The notes under the pieces are model-generated. The model saw only the letters and a program-made list of their open reading frames with translations. It made no database searches and was not told where the DNA came from. The translations under genes and the position numbers were made by a program. From positions 248,001-312,000 of the forward strand of contig NZ_JAAVJI010000004.1 in assembly GCF_012033695.1 (NCBI RefSeq): a stretch of 64,000 bases of DNA, given 5' to 3'. The stretch comes from Pseudomonas quercus (GTDB lineage: Bacteria; Pseudomonadota; Gammaproteobacteria; Pseudomonadales; Pseudomonadaceae). Shown here in pieces: positions 34,524-44,747 of the stretch. Each line of letters starts with the position of its first letter. Position 1 is the first letter of the stretch.

Positions 34524-35066
34524 ATGAGCGTGTACGCGCGGCCACCGGGGCAGCCTTTTAAACGGCTGTTCTTCGCCATGGCGTTCCCAGGCCCGCAGGC
34601 CAAGGCCATCGCTCGCTGGCGCAACAGCCTGAACCTAGGCAATGCGCGGCGAGTGCCTGCGGCCAACTTTCACATCACATTGCTGTTTCTCGGCGATGTA
34701 AGTGTCGAGTTGCTACCCGCTGTAGTGGCGGCGGCCGATTCCGTGACGCGGCCAACCCGGCCACTCAGGGTAGTGCTGGACACACTGGAAGCCTGGCACC
34801 GCTCATCGGTGCTAGCGCTGACTGCAGACCAGCCGCCTGCCCCTTTGCTGCGCCTGGCCTACGACCTGCAGCAGGCTATGCAGCCCTTGGGCCTAACGCC
34901 GGAACTGCAGGGCTATCGCCCCCACCTGACCTTGGCGCGGGATTTTCGCAACCCGGCGCCCGAGGCTGTCGAGCCCCCTGAGTTTTGGCTGACGGGCACG
35001 CACTTTGCGCTGTTCGAGTCCCGAAAAGGCCAGTACTTGCCGGTGCAGGAATGGTCGCTTTCGTAA
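34524..35066 (+). CDS. thpR: RNA 2',3'-cyclic phosphodiesterase
   Basis: 2H phosphoesterase (180 residues) of the ThpR/LigT family, acting on 2',3'-cyclic phosphate ends of RNA. Both catalytic motifs are present: FHITLLFLGDV (HxT) and YRPHLTLAR (HxT). The opening RLFFAMAFPG is typical. The ribosome site is weak, so translation may depend on the aldo/keto reductase gene upstream. Confidence 0.92.
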   Translation: MSVYARPPGQPFKRLFFAMAFPGPQAKAIARWRNSLNLGNARRVPAANFHITLLFLGDVSVELLPAVVAAADSVTRPTRPLRVVLDTLEAWHRSSVLALTADQPPAPLLRLAYDLQQAMQPLGLTPELQGYRPHLTLARDFRNPAPEAVEPPEFWLTGTHFALFESRKGQYLPVQEWSLS

Positions 35067-35185
35067 GCTAAAGCTATTCAATCAGATACAAAATGCTGCT
35101 TATTGGCTTCACAAGGGTGTAAATCCTCCAAAATTAGTACTATCGTCCACGCTCGTATCAATAACACTACAAGGACGATACCTGC

Positions 35186-37072
35186 ATGAATAAAAAGACC
35201 TTGCTGGCTTCTGCCATTGCTTTTGCTGTGGGCATGGCAACCTTGCCTGCCTCGGCAAACCCTTCGCCTTATTCCACCATGATCGTGTTCGGTGACAGCC
35301 TAAGCGATGCGGGCCAGTTTCCGGACCCGGCCGGCCCTCAAGGTGCTAGCACGCGCTTTACCAACCGAGAGGGCGGGATTTATGGTGCGGTGTCTCCCAC
35401 GTTATTGGGCAACCGGCTGGGCATCGATTCCCTAGACCTGGGCGCTTCCACCTCACCGATCAATGCCGCGATCGGCCTGCCAGACGGCAACAACTGGGCG
35501 GTAGGGGGCTACCGCACAGACCAGATTCTGGACTCCATCACCGGCCAGTCCACCGTGGAAGTCCCCGGCCTCACGTTGCGCACCCGCCCTGGTTACCTGG
35601 CCAACGGCAACCGCGCCGACCCCAAGGCCTTGTACTACATCACCGGGGGTGGCAACGATTTCCTGCAGCAGCAGGTCACGTCACCGGCCACGGCGGTTGT
35701 GGCGGCAGGCCAGCTGGCCAGCAGCGCGGCCGCCCTTCAGCAGGCCGGCGCGAAATACATGATGGTATGGCTGCTCCCAGACCTGGGCCTTACGCCGTTC
35801 TTCGATGGCGACCCTCGGCAGGCCGGTGTTTCAGCCCTGTCCAAGGTGTTCAACCAGGCGCTGGTCACCCAGTTGGCCCAGATCGACGCCCAGATCATTC
35901 CCCTCAATGTCCCCCAGCTGCTTTCGGAAGTGGTAGCCGACCCCGCCCGTTATGGCTTGGCGACTGATGTGAACTTGGTAGCTGCTTGCTTCAATGGCGA
36001 CCAATGCAAGGAAAGCGCGAAATACGGCCAGAACGGCACCAACCCCGATGCCAGCAAACTGCTGTTCAACGACAAAGTGCACCCCACCACCACCGGCCAG
36101 AGGCTGATTGCCGACTATGGCTATTCCATTCTGTCCGCGCCCTGGGAGCTGACCCTGTTGCCGGAAATGGCCCACGGCAGCCTACGCAGCCACCAGGACG
36201 CCCTGCGCAACCAATGGCAGCAAGCCTGGCAGCCGGTGGGCCAGTGGCAGGCCATGCTTGATACCGGTGGGCAGCAGGTTTCCTTCGATGACCAGCACGG
36301 CGGCGCCAAGGGGGATGGCCACGGCTATGCGCTGACGGTGGGCGGCAGCTACCGGCTGAGCGAGGCCTGGCGCCTGGGCTTGGCCGGGGGGTACTACCGC
36401 CAGCAGATGGAAGCTGGCGTGGCAGATTCGGACTACAGCCTGGACAGCTACCTGGGCACCGCCTTCGCGCAATACCAGCAAGGCCGGTGGTGGGCAGACC
36501 TGGCCGTCACAGCAGGCAGCCTGGATTACGACAACCTCAAGCGCACGTTCGACCTGGGCGTAAGCAAACGGTCGGAAAAAGGCGACAGCCAAGGGGACCT
36601 CTGGGCCTTGAGCGGGCGGCTCGGCATTCAGTTGATGCAGCCGGGCAGCCCCTGGCAAGTGTCGCCCTTCCTGAGCGCGGACTACGCCAGCGTGAAGGTG
36701 GACGGGTATTCAGAGCGGTCAGACCGCGCCACTGCACTGGACATTGACGACCAACGCCGGGACTCCAAGCGCCTGGGGGTGGGGCTGAAAGCCAGCCGCA
36801 CCTTGTCCAGTGCCACCACCGTGTTCGGCGAGGTGGCCCATGAACGCGAACTCAATGACGATGCGCAACAGCTGACCCTGGCGCTGCGTAGCCTGCCCGC
36901 CAACAGCTTTACCCTGCAAGGGTACAGCCCCGAGCGTGACCTGAACCGTGCCAGCCTGGGCCTGCACCACCAGTTGGCGCCAGGCTTGGCCGTTAGCGGT
37001 GCCTACAACTGGCGGGGCAGCAATGGCAACGTGCAGCAAGGGGTGAACCTGGGGCTGACGCTGGCCTTCTGA
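35186..37072 (+). CDS. estA: Autotransporter GDSL esterase EstA
   Basis: Outer-membrane esterase of 628 residues. The signal peptide is [24 protein letters not shown]. The passenger domain (about 25-330) has the GDSL motif [11 protein letters not shown] with nucleophile Ser38, block III GGNDF, and the Asp/His pair in [11 protein letters not shown]. The C-terminal autotransporter barrel (about 360-628) ends in LGLTLAF with the required aromatic. In Pseudomonas EstA affects rhamnolipid production and motility. The gene is preceded by AAGGACG and stands alone. Confidence 0.94.
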   Translation: MNKKTLLASAIAFAVGMATLPASANPSPYSTMIVFGDSLSDAGQFPDPAGPQGASTRFTNREGGIYGAVSPTLLGNRLGIDSLDLGASTSPINAAIGLPDGNNWAVGGYRTDQILDSITGQSTVEVPGLTLRTRPGYLANGNRADPKALYYITGGGNDFLQQQVTSPATAVVAAGQLASSAAALQQAGAKYMMVWLLPDLGLTPFFDGDPRQAGVSALSKVFNQALVTQLAQIDAQIIPLNVPQLLSEVVADPARYGLATDVNLVAACFNGDQCKESAKYGQNGTNPDASKLLFNDKVHPTTTGQRLIADYGYSILSAPWELTLLPEMAHGSLRSHQDALRNQWQQAWQPVGQWQAMLDTGGQQVSFDDQHGGAKGDGHGYALTVGGSYRLSEAWRLGLAGGYYRQQMEAGVADSDYSLDSYLGTAFAQYQQGRWWADLAVTAGSLDYDNLKRTFDLGVSKRSEKGDSQGDLWALSGRLGIQLMQPGSPWQVSPFLSADYASVKVDGYSERSDRATALDIDDQRRDSKRLGVGLKASRTLSSATTVFGEVAHERELNDDAQQLTLALRSLPANSFTLQGYSPERDLNRASLGLHHQLAPGLAVSGAYNWRGSNGNVQQGVNLGLTLAF

Positions 37073-37123
37073 AGCATCAGCGCTGAGCGGTTCACGGGCT
37101 GCGCCCGGTCCAACAGTGCCTGA

Positions 37124-38767
37124 TTACACCTTGAACCTTGCCACCATTTGGGTGAACGACACCGCCAGCCGGGAGAGGTCCTGGCTGGAGGCGTTGGTCT
37201 GGTTGGCGCCCGCGGCGGTCTGGCTGGACAGGTCCTGGATGTTCACCAGGTTGCGGTCCACCTCACGGGCCACCTGAGCCTGCTCTTCAGCGGCGCTGGC
37301 GATCACCAGGTTACGCTCGTTGATGCCAGCCACCGCCACGGTGATATGTTCCAGGGCTTGGTCCGCCGCTTCGGCCAGTTGCTGGGTGTTCTGTGCCAGC
37401 GACTGGCTGTTGCCCATGGCGTGCACGGCTTTATCCGCCGTGGCCTGTACCGTGGCGATCATGGTTTCGATTTCACCCGTCGAGGTCTGGGTGCGGGCCG
37501 CCAGTGCCCGTACTTCGTCCGCGACCACCGCAAAGCCGCGGCCCTGTTCGCCGGCGCGGGCAGCTTCAATGGCGGCGTTGAGCGCCAGCAGGTTAGTCTG
37601 CTCGGCAATGCCGCGAATCACGTCCACCACGTTACCAATATTGCGTACCTGATCGGCCAGGGTCTGTACGGTGGCAGTAGAGTCATTGAGTTCGCGCGCC
37701 ATGCCGTTGATGGCACCTACGGCCTGCTGCACCTGGTTGCGGCCTGTCTCGGCAGCTTCACTGGTGCTGCGCGAGGCTTCGGAGGTAGACACGGCGTTGC
37801 GCGCCACTTCTTCCACCGCGCTGGTCATTTCGGTAACGGCAGTTGCCGCTTGCTGAATTTCGTCGTTCTGGCGGGTGAGGCCACGGGTGCTTTCGTCAGT
37901 AACTGCGCTCAGCTCTTCGGCCGCCGACGCCAACTGGTCAGACGCACGGGCAATTTCTTCGATAGTGGTTTTCAGGTTGGTCTGCATACCGCCCAAGGCT
38001 GTGAGCAGCATGCCGATTTCGTCCTTGCGGTCAGCCTGGATAGGGACGGTAAGGTCGCCGTCCGCCACGCGCCGGGCTGTCGTTACCGCTACCGCGATAG
38101 GCCGAGCGATAGAGCGGGTAATTACAAGGCCCAGCAGAATGGCCAGCACAAAGGCTACGACAATGCCGCCCAGCAGCAGGTAGGTCGCTTGCGCCGACGT
38201 TTGCCGTGAGTCTTTGGCAGCCTCATCGATCTGACGTGTGTTCGAATCCGTGATGGTGGTGACTTCACCCAACACGCGGCGGTAGCTGTCCAGCAGCGGC
38301 CCATTGAGCACCGCGCGTGCAGCATTGATGTCACCGGAATCGATCACAGTGACGGCTTTGTCCACTTGGGCCTGAAGGGCAGCCCAGTCTGTCTGCTGTA
38401 ACGGATCGGCAGCAGCACGTTCGTCATCGGACATAGGCGTGGTGCGGTAGGTCATAAACGCCTTCCAGGCGTCATCCCGGCTGGTGTTCATGGAGGTAAT
38501 CAGCTCGCGGCGTGCTTCCGGGCTGGCGTTGGCTGCGACCAGGGACACATAGCGGTACAGGTCGCGGTTCTGCGCAGTCAGGTTGCTACGTACCTTGGTG
38601 ACGTTCAGGATCGACACCACGTTGTTGGAAAACACGCTGTCCAGGTTGTCACTCACCTGGCCGATACCGCGCCCCCCGATGATCCCGATGGCCAGGGTCA
38701 GCAGCGCGCACAGCAGGAAGGCCGCGAGCAACTTGGTGGCCAGCTTGGCGTTATTGATGAAGCCCAT
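37124..38767 (-). CDS. Methyl-accepting chemotaxis protein
   Basis: Chemoreceptor of 547 residues. TM1 is at about 10-30; a periplasmic four-helix-bundle ligand domain follows to about 190; TM2 is at about 193-213. Next come a HAMP domain ([21 protein letters not shown]) and the signalling coiled coil, with the conserved tip [19 protein letters not shown] and [14 protein letters not shown]. No C-terminal CheR pentapeptide is seen. It stands alone; the ligand is unknown. Confidence 0.95.
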   Translation of the reverse strand: MGFINNAKLATKLLAAFLLCALLTLAIGIIGGRGIGQVSDNLDSVFSNNVVSILNVTKVRSNLTAQNRDLYRYVSLVAANASPEARRELITSMNTSRDDAWKAFMTYRTTPMSDDERAAADPLQQTDWAALQAQVDKAVTVIDSGDINAARAVLNGPLLDSYRRVLGEVTTITDSNTRQIDEAAKDSRQTSAQATYLLLGGIVVAFVLAILLGLVITRSIARPIAVAVTTARRVADGDLTVPIQADRKDEIGMLLTALGGMQTNLKTTIEEIARASDQLASAAEELSAVTDESTRGLTRQNDEIQQAATAVTEMTSAVEEVARNAVSTSEASRSTSEAAETGRNQVQQAVGAINGMARELNDSTATVQTLADQVRNIGNVVDVIRGIAEQTNLLALNAAIEAARAGEQGRGFAVVADEVRALAARTQTSTGEIETMIATVQATADKAVHAMGNSQSLAQNTQQLAEAADQALEHITVAVAGINERNLVIASAAEEQAQVAREVDRNLVNIQDLSSQTAAGANQTNASSQDLSRLAVSFTQMVARFKV

Positions 38768-38913
38768 GTTGGTTTACCCTTTTCGTACGCGAGAGAGAAC
38801 GCACAGGCACCGCCTGCCGATGGCCCTACACATCGGCAAACGCTGGGTAAACTAAAGCGCACCGGCACAGGGCGCCGACGCATGGAGGGGGCCAAACTGC
38901 TGAGGGGATAGGC

Positions 38914-39471
38914 TTAGCGGCGGCGCGGGCGGGAGACAACCGACTCGATGTTCTTGCGGCCGATCAGGGGCACACGGGGTTCGGTTTCCAGCCACTTGTA
39001 CATCACCAGGCAATCCACCAGGCCCTGGCGAGCGTGCCGGAAGGCTTTGGGCAACCGGCCCACTTCCTCGAACCCCAGCTTTTTCCAAAGGCCTACGGCC
39101 ACTTCATTGACCGCTACCACCGAATTGAACTGCATGGCCAGAAACCCGCTGTCGCGGGCCAGGCGCTGGGAGTGCTCGCACATCAGCCGCGCCACCCCAC
39201 GCCCACGCGCCGCCTCGGTCACCATGTAGCCACAGTTGCAGACGTGGTTGCCAGGGCCTGCCGCGTTTGCCTTGAGGTAATAGCTGCCCAGCAGCACGCC
39301 GTCTTCCTCGGCCACCAAGGTGTGCAGGGGGTAGTCCAGCCACAGTGCGTGGGCCTGGGCCTGGGTCAGTGACGGGTCGTAAGCGTAGGTTTCCTGGGCC
39401 TGAATCACCGCCTGGAAGGTGGGCCAGAACGCAGGGAAATCCTCAGGCCGCATGGGCCGTATTGAAATCAT
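38914..39471 (-). CDS. GNAT-family N-acetyltransferase
   Basis: Acetyltransferase of 185 residues. It begins MISIRPMRPEDFPAFWPTF, with the acetyl-CoA binding loop in VTEAARGRGVARLMCEHS (the RGxGxA-type motif) and NSVVAVNEVAVGLWKKLGFEEVGRLP. The ATG at 39471 has GGAA upstream; an upstream in-frame extension is unlikely. The C-terminus is basic (SVVSRPRRR). It follows ppnN in the same direction by 57 bases. Substrate unknown. Confidence 0.85.
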   Translation of the reverse strand: MISIRPMRPEDFPAFWPTFQAVIQAQETYAYDPSLTQAQAHALWLDYPLHTLVAEEDGVLLGSYYLKANAAGPGNHVCNCGYMVTEAARGRGVARLMCEHSQRLARDSGFLAMQFNSVVAVNEVAVGLWKKLGFEEVGRLPKAFRHARQGLVDCLVMYKWLETEPRVPLIGRKNIESVVSRPRRR

Positions 39472-39528
39472 GGGGGTGTTCCGAAGGTGAGGAGGCGCCC
39501 TGAATGCACAAGGCGCCAAAGGCAGGGG

Positions 39529-40902
39529 TTATTGCACCACGCGGTAGCAAGGCACGTAAGCGTCGCCGCCCGGCAACTTCATCCGGTGCTGTGCCACGAA
39601 GGCGCGCAGAAGGTGGTCCAGGGGCTGCAGAATGGACGGGTCCCCATGGATCTCGTAAGGCCCGTGTGCCTCGATCAAGCGAATGCCTTGCGCCTTCACG
39701 TTGCCGGCCACAATGCCGGAGAACGCACGGCGCAGGTTGGCCGCCAGGTGATGAGGCGCAATGCTCCGGTTCAGTTCCAGGGCTGCCATGTTCTCATGGG
39801 TAGGCTCGAAGGGCCGCTGGAAGCTTTCCTCGATCCGTAGCAGCCAGTTGAAGTGGAACGCGTCGTTGCGCTCGCGGCGGAACAGCTTCACCGCCTTCAG
39901 GCCCTGGGCCATCTGCCGGGCTACTTCGGCGGGGTCGTCGATCACGATGCTGTACAGCGCCTGGGCTTCAGCCCCCAGCGTAGCGCCAATAAAGGCATGC
40001 AATTGCTCGAAGTAGGGCGCTGCACTGTGAGGGCCGGTAAGTAGCAGCGGGAAGGGCAGTTCGCGGTTGTCGGGGTGCATGAGAATGCCCAGCAGGTACA
40101 ACAGCTCTTCGGCCGTGCCGGCGCCACCGGGAAACACGATAATGCCGTGGCCGACGCGCACAAAGGCTTCCAGGCGCTTTTCGATGTCCGGCAGAATCAC
40201 CAGCTCATTGACGATAGGGTTGGGCGCTTCGGCAGCGATGATGCCCGGTTCGGTCAAGCCCAGGTAGCGCCCACCGGTAAGCCGTTGCTTGGCATGGGCA
40301 ATGGTCGCCCCCTTCATGGGGCCCTTCATCACGCCAGGGCCGCAGCCGGTGCACACGTCCAGCTTGCGCAGGCCCAACTCGTGGCCCACCTTCTTGGTGT
40401 ACTTGTATTCATCGGTATTGATGGAGTGGCCACCCCAGCACACCACCATTTTCGGCTCCACACCTGCGCGCAAGGTGCGGGCGTTGCGCAGCAGGTGGAA
40501 CACGTAGTCCGTGATGCCTACGGAGTTGCTCAGGTCGATGCGCTGGCTGTCCAGCTCGCTCTTGGTGTACACAATGTCGCGCAGGGCGCTGAACAGCATT
40601 TCCCGGGTGCTGGCGAGCATTTCGCCATCTACGAAGGCATCAGCCGGTGCATTGAGCAGCTCAAGGCGCACACCGCGGTCTTGCTGGTGGATGCGGACTT
40701 CGAAGTCTTTGTAGGCATCCAGAATCGTCTTGGCGTTGTCCACATGGGCGCCAGTGTTGAGAATGGCCAGGGCGCATTGCCGGAACAGCGTATAGATGCT
40801 GCCGGACCCGGCTTCGCTCAGTTGATGCACTTCACGCTGTGACAGGGTTTCCAGGCTGCCTTTGGGGCTGATGGAGGCGTTGATTACGGCTCGTGCGGTC
40901 AT
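39529..40902 (-). CDS. ppnN: Nucleotide 5'-monophosphate nucleosidase (LOG family)
   Basis: LOG-fold enzyme of 457 residues that cleaves nucleotide monophosphates to base and ribose 5-phosphate; the E. coli homologue PpnN is activated by (p)ppGpp. The central Rossmann-like domain has CTGCGPGVMKGPMKGATIAHA and the hallmark FPGGAGTAEELLYLLG. The long flanking domains match PpnN and not the short cytokinin-type LOG proteins. The ATG at 40902 follows AGGAAG; a 44-codon extension upstream is unlikely. Confidence 0.92.
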   Translation of the reverse strand: MTARAVINASISPKGSLETLSQREVHQLSEAGSGSIYTLFRQCALAILNTGAHVDNAKTILDAYKDFEVRIHQQDRGVRLELLNAPADAFVDGEMLASTREMLFSALRDIVYTKSELDSQRIDLSNSVGITDYVFHLLRNARTLRAGVEPKMVVCWGGHSINTDEYKYTKKVGHELGLRKLDVCTGCGPGVMKGPMKGATIAHAKQRLTGGRYLGLTEPGIIAAEAPNPIVNELVILPDIEKRLEAFVRVGHGIIVFPGGAGTAEELLYLLGILMHPDNRELPFPLLLTGPHSAAPYFEQLHAFIGATLGAEAQALYSIVIDDPAEVARQMAQGLKAVKLFRRERNDAFHFNWLLRIEESFQRPFEPTHENMAALELNRSIAPHHLAANLRRAFSGIVAGNVKAQGIRLIEAHGPYEIHGDPSILQPLDHLLRAFVAQHRMKLPGGDAYVPCYRVVQ

Positions 40903-41138
40903 AGTGGCTTCCTTTAGAGCGACCCCAGGGGGTTTAGGGTACCTGGGGGTCCATATGACCATTGAACCCACCCTGGCGCCGGAAAGCAAACGTGGTGCAC
41001 GCGTGGTGCGATGTGTGATGGCCAGCACTGCCATTGGGCACTATTTCTTCCCCAAGGGCTGGTCAGCGCACGCGGTGAAGCCTATCGTCGGCAGGGGCGT
41101 TTTCGGCGATTGGCTGGCCAAGGTAGGCGAGGGAGTGC

Positions 41139-41873
41139 ATGCAAGGTTTATTACGGGGCGTAACCCTACTGGTGCTACTGGCGATAGCACCCGGCAGTGG
41201 TGCCACCACACTGCGGCTGGCGGCAGACCGCTGGCCGCCGTACGTAGACTCACTGCTACCAGACAGCGGCATCGCCACCGCCATCGTCACGGCTGCCCTG
41301 GCGCGTGCCGGCTTCGCCAGCGAGTTCCAGCAGGTCCCCTGGGCACGGGCCATCCAGGGCCTGGGTGACGGGCGCTATGACGTGCTGGTAACCGTGTGGT
41401 ACGACCCTGCCCGTACCCAGATCGGCCAGTACTCCGATGGTTATCTCCTCAACCGCATCCTGTTCTGGCGCAAGCGCGGGGCCGATATTCATTTCGATCG
41501 TGACCTGGCGGCGCTGCAGGACTACTCCATTGCCGTGAGCCGGGGTTACGCCTATAGCCCAGCCTTCACCCAGGATGAGCACCTGCACAAGGTGCCGGTT
41601 CGAAACTTTGCCATGGGCCTGGAAATGCTGGTGGCTGGCCGCGTGGACCTGGCCATTGAAGACGAGCGGGTGGGGCGCTACGTGTTGGGGCAGCAGGCCG
41701 TGCCCTTGCAGTACCAGGTAGAACCCATGCCCGTGCCCTTGGCAGAGCCGGACCTGCGCATTCTGGTCAGCCTGAAGAACCCCGACCACGAGAAAATCGT
41801 GCAAGGCTTCAACCGGGCCATCGCCGCCATGAAAGCCGATGGCACCCTGCGCGCCATGACCCATACTCCTTGA
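41139..41873 (+). CDS. Periplasmic solute-binding protein (family 3 type)
   Basis: Protein of 244 residues with signal peptide MQGLLRGVTLLVLLAIAPGSGAT. The mature part TLRLAADRWPPYVD and the later DGRYDVLVTVWYDPART and AGRVDLAIEDERVGRYVL follow the SBP_bac_3 fold (polar amino-acid binding). No permease or ATPase gene is adjacent, so it is an orphan, as many Pseudomonas members are. The start has GAGGGAG upstream. The 236 bases before it show no gene. Confidence 0.82.
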   Translation: MQGLLRGVTLLVLLAIAPGSGATTLRLAADRWPPYVDSLLPDSGIATAIVTAALARAGFASEFQQVPWARAIQGLGDGRYDVLVTVWYDPARTQIGQYSDGYLLNRILFWRKRGADIHFDRDLAALQDYSIAVSRGYAYSPAFTQDEHLHKVPVRNFAMGLEMLVAGRVDLAIEDERVGRYVLGQQAVPLQYQVEPMPVPLAEPDLRILVSLKNPDHEKIVQGFNRAIAAMKADGTLRAMTHTP

Positions 41874-41981
41874 GGTTGGCGCGGTTAAAGCGGGCAGTAG
41901 AACCGCCGGGTTCGGATCCGCTTTTGACAGGGGGCAGCTCAGCGGTTAGTTTTCCCGCTTCCCTCACCGCAGGAGCGATGA

Positions 41982-43382
41982 ATGCCTTTATGGAATCCCC
42001 GACCTAGCTGGCTGGATATCCAGGCCTGGGCCGAACGCCTGTTCGGCCAGCGGGCCATGAGCGAACGCAGCGGCAACACCAGCCCCATCAGCGCCCTCAG
42101 CATGCTGTCCATGCCAAGCCTGGGCTTGATAAACCGGCGTATCCAATGTGTACGGCGCGCCTGTGACCTGGCCGAACAGCAAGCCGGTGCCAGCCTGCTC
42201 AAGCGCTTCAGTGACCTGGATATTCGCAGCATCCTGGCAGACCTCATGGGCGTGGTCACCGACATGGCGATGATCATCGTGGGCAGCGCGCTCACCGGCG
42301 GCGCCGTGGGTGGCGGGCTGGGCGCTATGGCCGGCGGCGTAGGCGCAGCGCCCGGTGCCATGGCCGGGGCGCTGCTCGGCATGCACGCCGGCACCTGGCT
42401 GCTGAGCATTCTGGGGCTGGCGTCATTGGCGGAGTTCTTCACCGACGAACTCAAGCCGATTGTGATGGGCTACCTGAGGGGCGCTCGCATCGCCTGGCAA
42501 GGCCCCAAAGAGCGCAACGGCAACCCACTGGGCTCCTTCTCCAACGACGAAATGGCCGCCCAGCAAGGCGCCGTGGACATCGCCCAGTCTCACGAAGCGG
42601 TGGTGGTGCTACTGCTCGGTGCCATGGTGGCCTACTTCACCCGAGGCCGCGGCACCGCGCAGGTGCTGGCCAGCGACATGCGCCGCAGCGAGCGGGGCGC
42701 CTCCCTCGGGCAATGGATGGTCAAGCACGAAGACGCCCTGAAGCAACACCCCGACCTCAAAGCCCCCGAACCCCGCCGCAGCGTGGTATCGCCAGAAGCG
42801 CCAGAGCCACGGCCCAAGCATGCGGCGGACAAGGAAAAAGAGGCGCTCAAGGGCAGGGCGAATGCGATGCCGTTGCATGAGGTGCATTGTTTTGAAGCAG
42901 GTAGGTTGCCAGCTTCCAAATGGGAGGAGTTTCGGAAGCAATTAAAAGGCCAACAGAATGGTTTGAATCAACTTACTGTCGAGGAGTATCTGAAGAATAT
43001 TGCTAATCCAGTAAAACGAAGTAGGGCTGCAGCGAAGGCGGCGAGAAGCCGATTTAGTAACGATCTTGAGTCACGATTTTATCGAGAGTTTTCAAAAGGA
43101 ATGGATCCGTTTGACGCAGAAGCCGCAGCTAAGGAAAAAGCAAGGCAGGTAATGTCTCAGGTTGCAGGCCTACACAATCCGGATCTTAGCGCAGGTGGAA
43201 ATGATGTAATAGGCGGATTTGGGGATCGGCGTGTAAATTCGAGCATCGGTGCGCAATGGAGAGGTAAGATTCAAGGGATTCGGGAAGCTGCAGAGTCTGT
43301 TCCAAAAGCAGTGCAAGGTTCAACTATGATGAACGTAAGATTACGTAGATGCCCAAGATCCAGAGGAAAAATTAATGGATAA
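41982..43382 (+). CDS. T6SS DNase effector, DUF6861-type N-terminus plus Ntox15 (Tde1-like) toxin domain
   Basis: Antibacterial effector of 466 residues. Residues 1-200 hold a glycine-rich hydrophobic segment (about 90-150) with GxxxG zipper repeats, as in DUF6861/Tde1-type N-termini thought to help cross the target membrane. The toxin domain (about 297-466) has EEFRKQLKGQQNGLNQLTVEEYLKN and HNPDLSAGG, the HxxD catalytic motif (His398, Asp401) of Ntox15 DNases. Base composition turns AT-richer near 42870, exactly where the toxin domain starts, suggesting a swapped C-terminus. Its stop overlaps the first immunity gene by 8 bases. It lies beside the hcp/tssA end of the T6SS cluster. Confidence 0.85.
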   Translation: MPLWNPRPSWLDIQAWAERLFGQRAMSERSGNTSPISALSMLSMPSLGLINRRIQCVRRACDLAEQQAGASLLKRFSDLDIRSILADLMGVVTDMAMIIVGSALTGGAVGGGLGAMAGGVGAAPGAMAGALLGMHAGTWLLSILGLASLAEFFTDELKPIVMGYLRGARIAWQGPKERNGNPLGSFSNDEMAAQQGAVDIAQSHEAVVVLLLGAMVAYFTRGRGTAQVLASDMRRSERGASLGQWMVKHEDALKQHPDLKAPEPRRSVVSPEAPEPRPKHAADKEKEALKGRANAMPLHEVHCFEAGRLPASKWEEFRKQLKGQQNGLNQLTVEEYLKNIANPVKRSRAAAKAARSRFSNDLESRFYREFSKGMDPFDAEAAAKEKARQVMSQVAGLHNPDLSAGGNDVIGGFGDRRVNSSIGAQWRGKIQGIREAAESVPKAVQGSTMMNVRLRRCPRSRGKING

Positions 43383-43992
43383 AGTTTTTGCTAGGTTTAT
43401 AGAGAAGCTCGGTAACGTTATTGATCGAGTTGACGTCCCCGCATCCGCCATTGAACGTTATCAAGGAAAGCTGCCAAAACTTTGGCTTGAATATTGGGCT
43501 GAACATGGTTGGTGCGGTTACGGCAATGGGATTTTCTGGATTGTAAATCCTCAAGATTACGAGGGTGTAGTTGCTGCCTGGTTAGAGGGAACAGAGCTGG
43601 AGAATCGTGACAAGTATCACGTCATAGCACGTAGTGCCTTTGGGCAATTATATCTATGGGGAGAAAGAACTGGCCCATCTGTCACAATAGTCAGCGTGTA
43701 TTCGCGTTGCTCTATTCAAGACTTCACCATCAGCGAGGATACCATGGACAGAGAAGTGCACGGCTTCTTGTTGACAACTGAGGTGGAGTACAATGATCTT
43801 GACAATATGTTTGATCGTGCAAGAAAAAGGCTTGGAATGCTTCAACACGATGAAATGTACGGCTTCGTTCCTGCGGTCATGCTAGGAGGGTCAGACACAT
43901 TTGAGAATTTGAAAAAAGTCAAAGCAGTTGAACACCTGATGATACTTTCGCAACTTGCGGAGCTAGAGCCATATAATTTTCCGGATGTTTAG
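43375..43992 (+). CDS. Immunity protein 1, GAD-like/DUF1851 (type A)
   Basis: Protein of 205 residues matching the Tdi1-type immunity family. The GAD-like part is 1-100 (YWAEHGWCGYGNGIFWIVNPQDYE, IARSAFGQLYLWG). The DUF1851 part is about 130-205 (LGMLQHDEMYGFVPAVMLGG, EHLMILSQLAELEPYNFPDV). It starts inside the effector gene (8-base overlap), which marks it as the cognate antitoxin by position. It shares WIVNPQDYE, IARSAFG, TIVSVY and the C-terminus with immunity 3, its type-A sister. AT-richer than the chromosome around it. Confidence 0.9.
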   Translation: MDKVFARFIEKLGNVIDRVDVPASAIERYQGKLPKLWLEYWAEHGWCGYGNGIFWIVNPQDYEGVVAAWLEGTELENRDKYHVIARSAFGQLYLWGERTGPSVTIVSVYSRCSIQDFTISEDTMDREVHGFLLTTEVEYNDLDNMFDRARKRLGMLQHDEMYGFVPAVMLGGSDTFENLKKVKAVEHLMILSQLAELEPYNFPDV

Positions 43993-44029
43993 GGTTTTAT
44001 AGATTTCGACTTTTTGTTTGAGGTCTGCA

Positions 44030-44647
44030 ATGGACGAGGTTTTTTCTATTTTTATAGAGGTGTTTGGTCAGCCTATAAACCACCAGGCCGTGCCGGCAGA
44101 AAGCATTGAGCGGTATAAAGGAAAATTACCAAATCAGTTGCTCACCTATTGGGCGGAGCATGGTTGGTGTGGCTATGGAGAAGGTATTTTTTGGATTGTG
44201 AATCCAGAAGAATATGAAGGGGTAGTAGCATCTTGGCTTGAAGGCACAGCGTTTGGGCATCGTGACTCTTATCACTTAATAGCTAGAGGCGCCTTTGGTG
44301 CGCTCTATCTCTGGGGAGAAAAAACGGGTCCTTCTATCAAAATCGACAGTGTTTTTTCTAGGTGCCTTATACATGATATATGTAGCGACGGTGAAGACAT
44401 GGATAAGATGTTACAAAATTTCTTGTTGGCCAATGAATTGGAGTATAACGATCTGGATGGTATGTTTAAACGTGCAAAGAAAAAATTGGGTGCTCTAAAG
44501 CATGATGAAATGTACGGATTTGCTCCAGCTTTAATGCTTGGTGGTCCAGATACGCTCGACCATTTGGAGAAGCTAAAGTCGGTCGAGCATCTCATGCTGC
44601 TATCGCAAATTTCCGAGCTTGAGCCCTACAGTTTTTCGGATCTTTAA
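44030..44647 (+). CDS. Immunity protein 2, GAD-like/DUF1851 (type B)
   Basis: Protein of 205 residues with the same two domains as immunity 1. Type-B marks shared with immunity 4: VPAESIE, IARGAFG, VFSRC/MFSRC, LGGPDT and EHLMLLSQ...ELEPYSF. The ATG at 44030 follows GAGG by 6 bases; a TTG four codons upstream is in frame but weaker. The 37-base gap after immunity 1 resembles the gap between 3 and 4, as expected of a duplicated unit. It may protect against a different toxin variant; no matching toxin is in view. Confidence 0.88.
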   Translation: MDEVFSIFIEVFGQPINHQAVPAESIERYKGKLPNQLLTYWAEHGWCGYGEGIFWIVNPEEYEGVVASWLEGTAFGHRDSYHLIARGAFGALYLWGEKTGPSIKIDSVFSRCLIHDICSDGEDMDKMLQNFLLANELEYNDLDGMFKRAKKKLGALKHDEMYGFAPALMLGGPDTLDHLEKLKSVEHLMLLSQISELEPYSFSDL

Positions 44648-44747
44648 GCGTAGATAAAATAGATTCTTTAAGGTTGTCTATAGTTGAAAATTCTATTTGC
44701 GCGCCATCATGGATAAGGTTTCACGATTGTTTGGGGAGTGCACCTGA

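Noticed and set aside
40955..41138. Short open frame between ppnN and the solute-binding protein
   Set aside because: It starts without a ribosome site, runs through the signal-peptide region of the next gene in another frame, and shows no motif.
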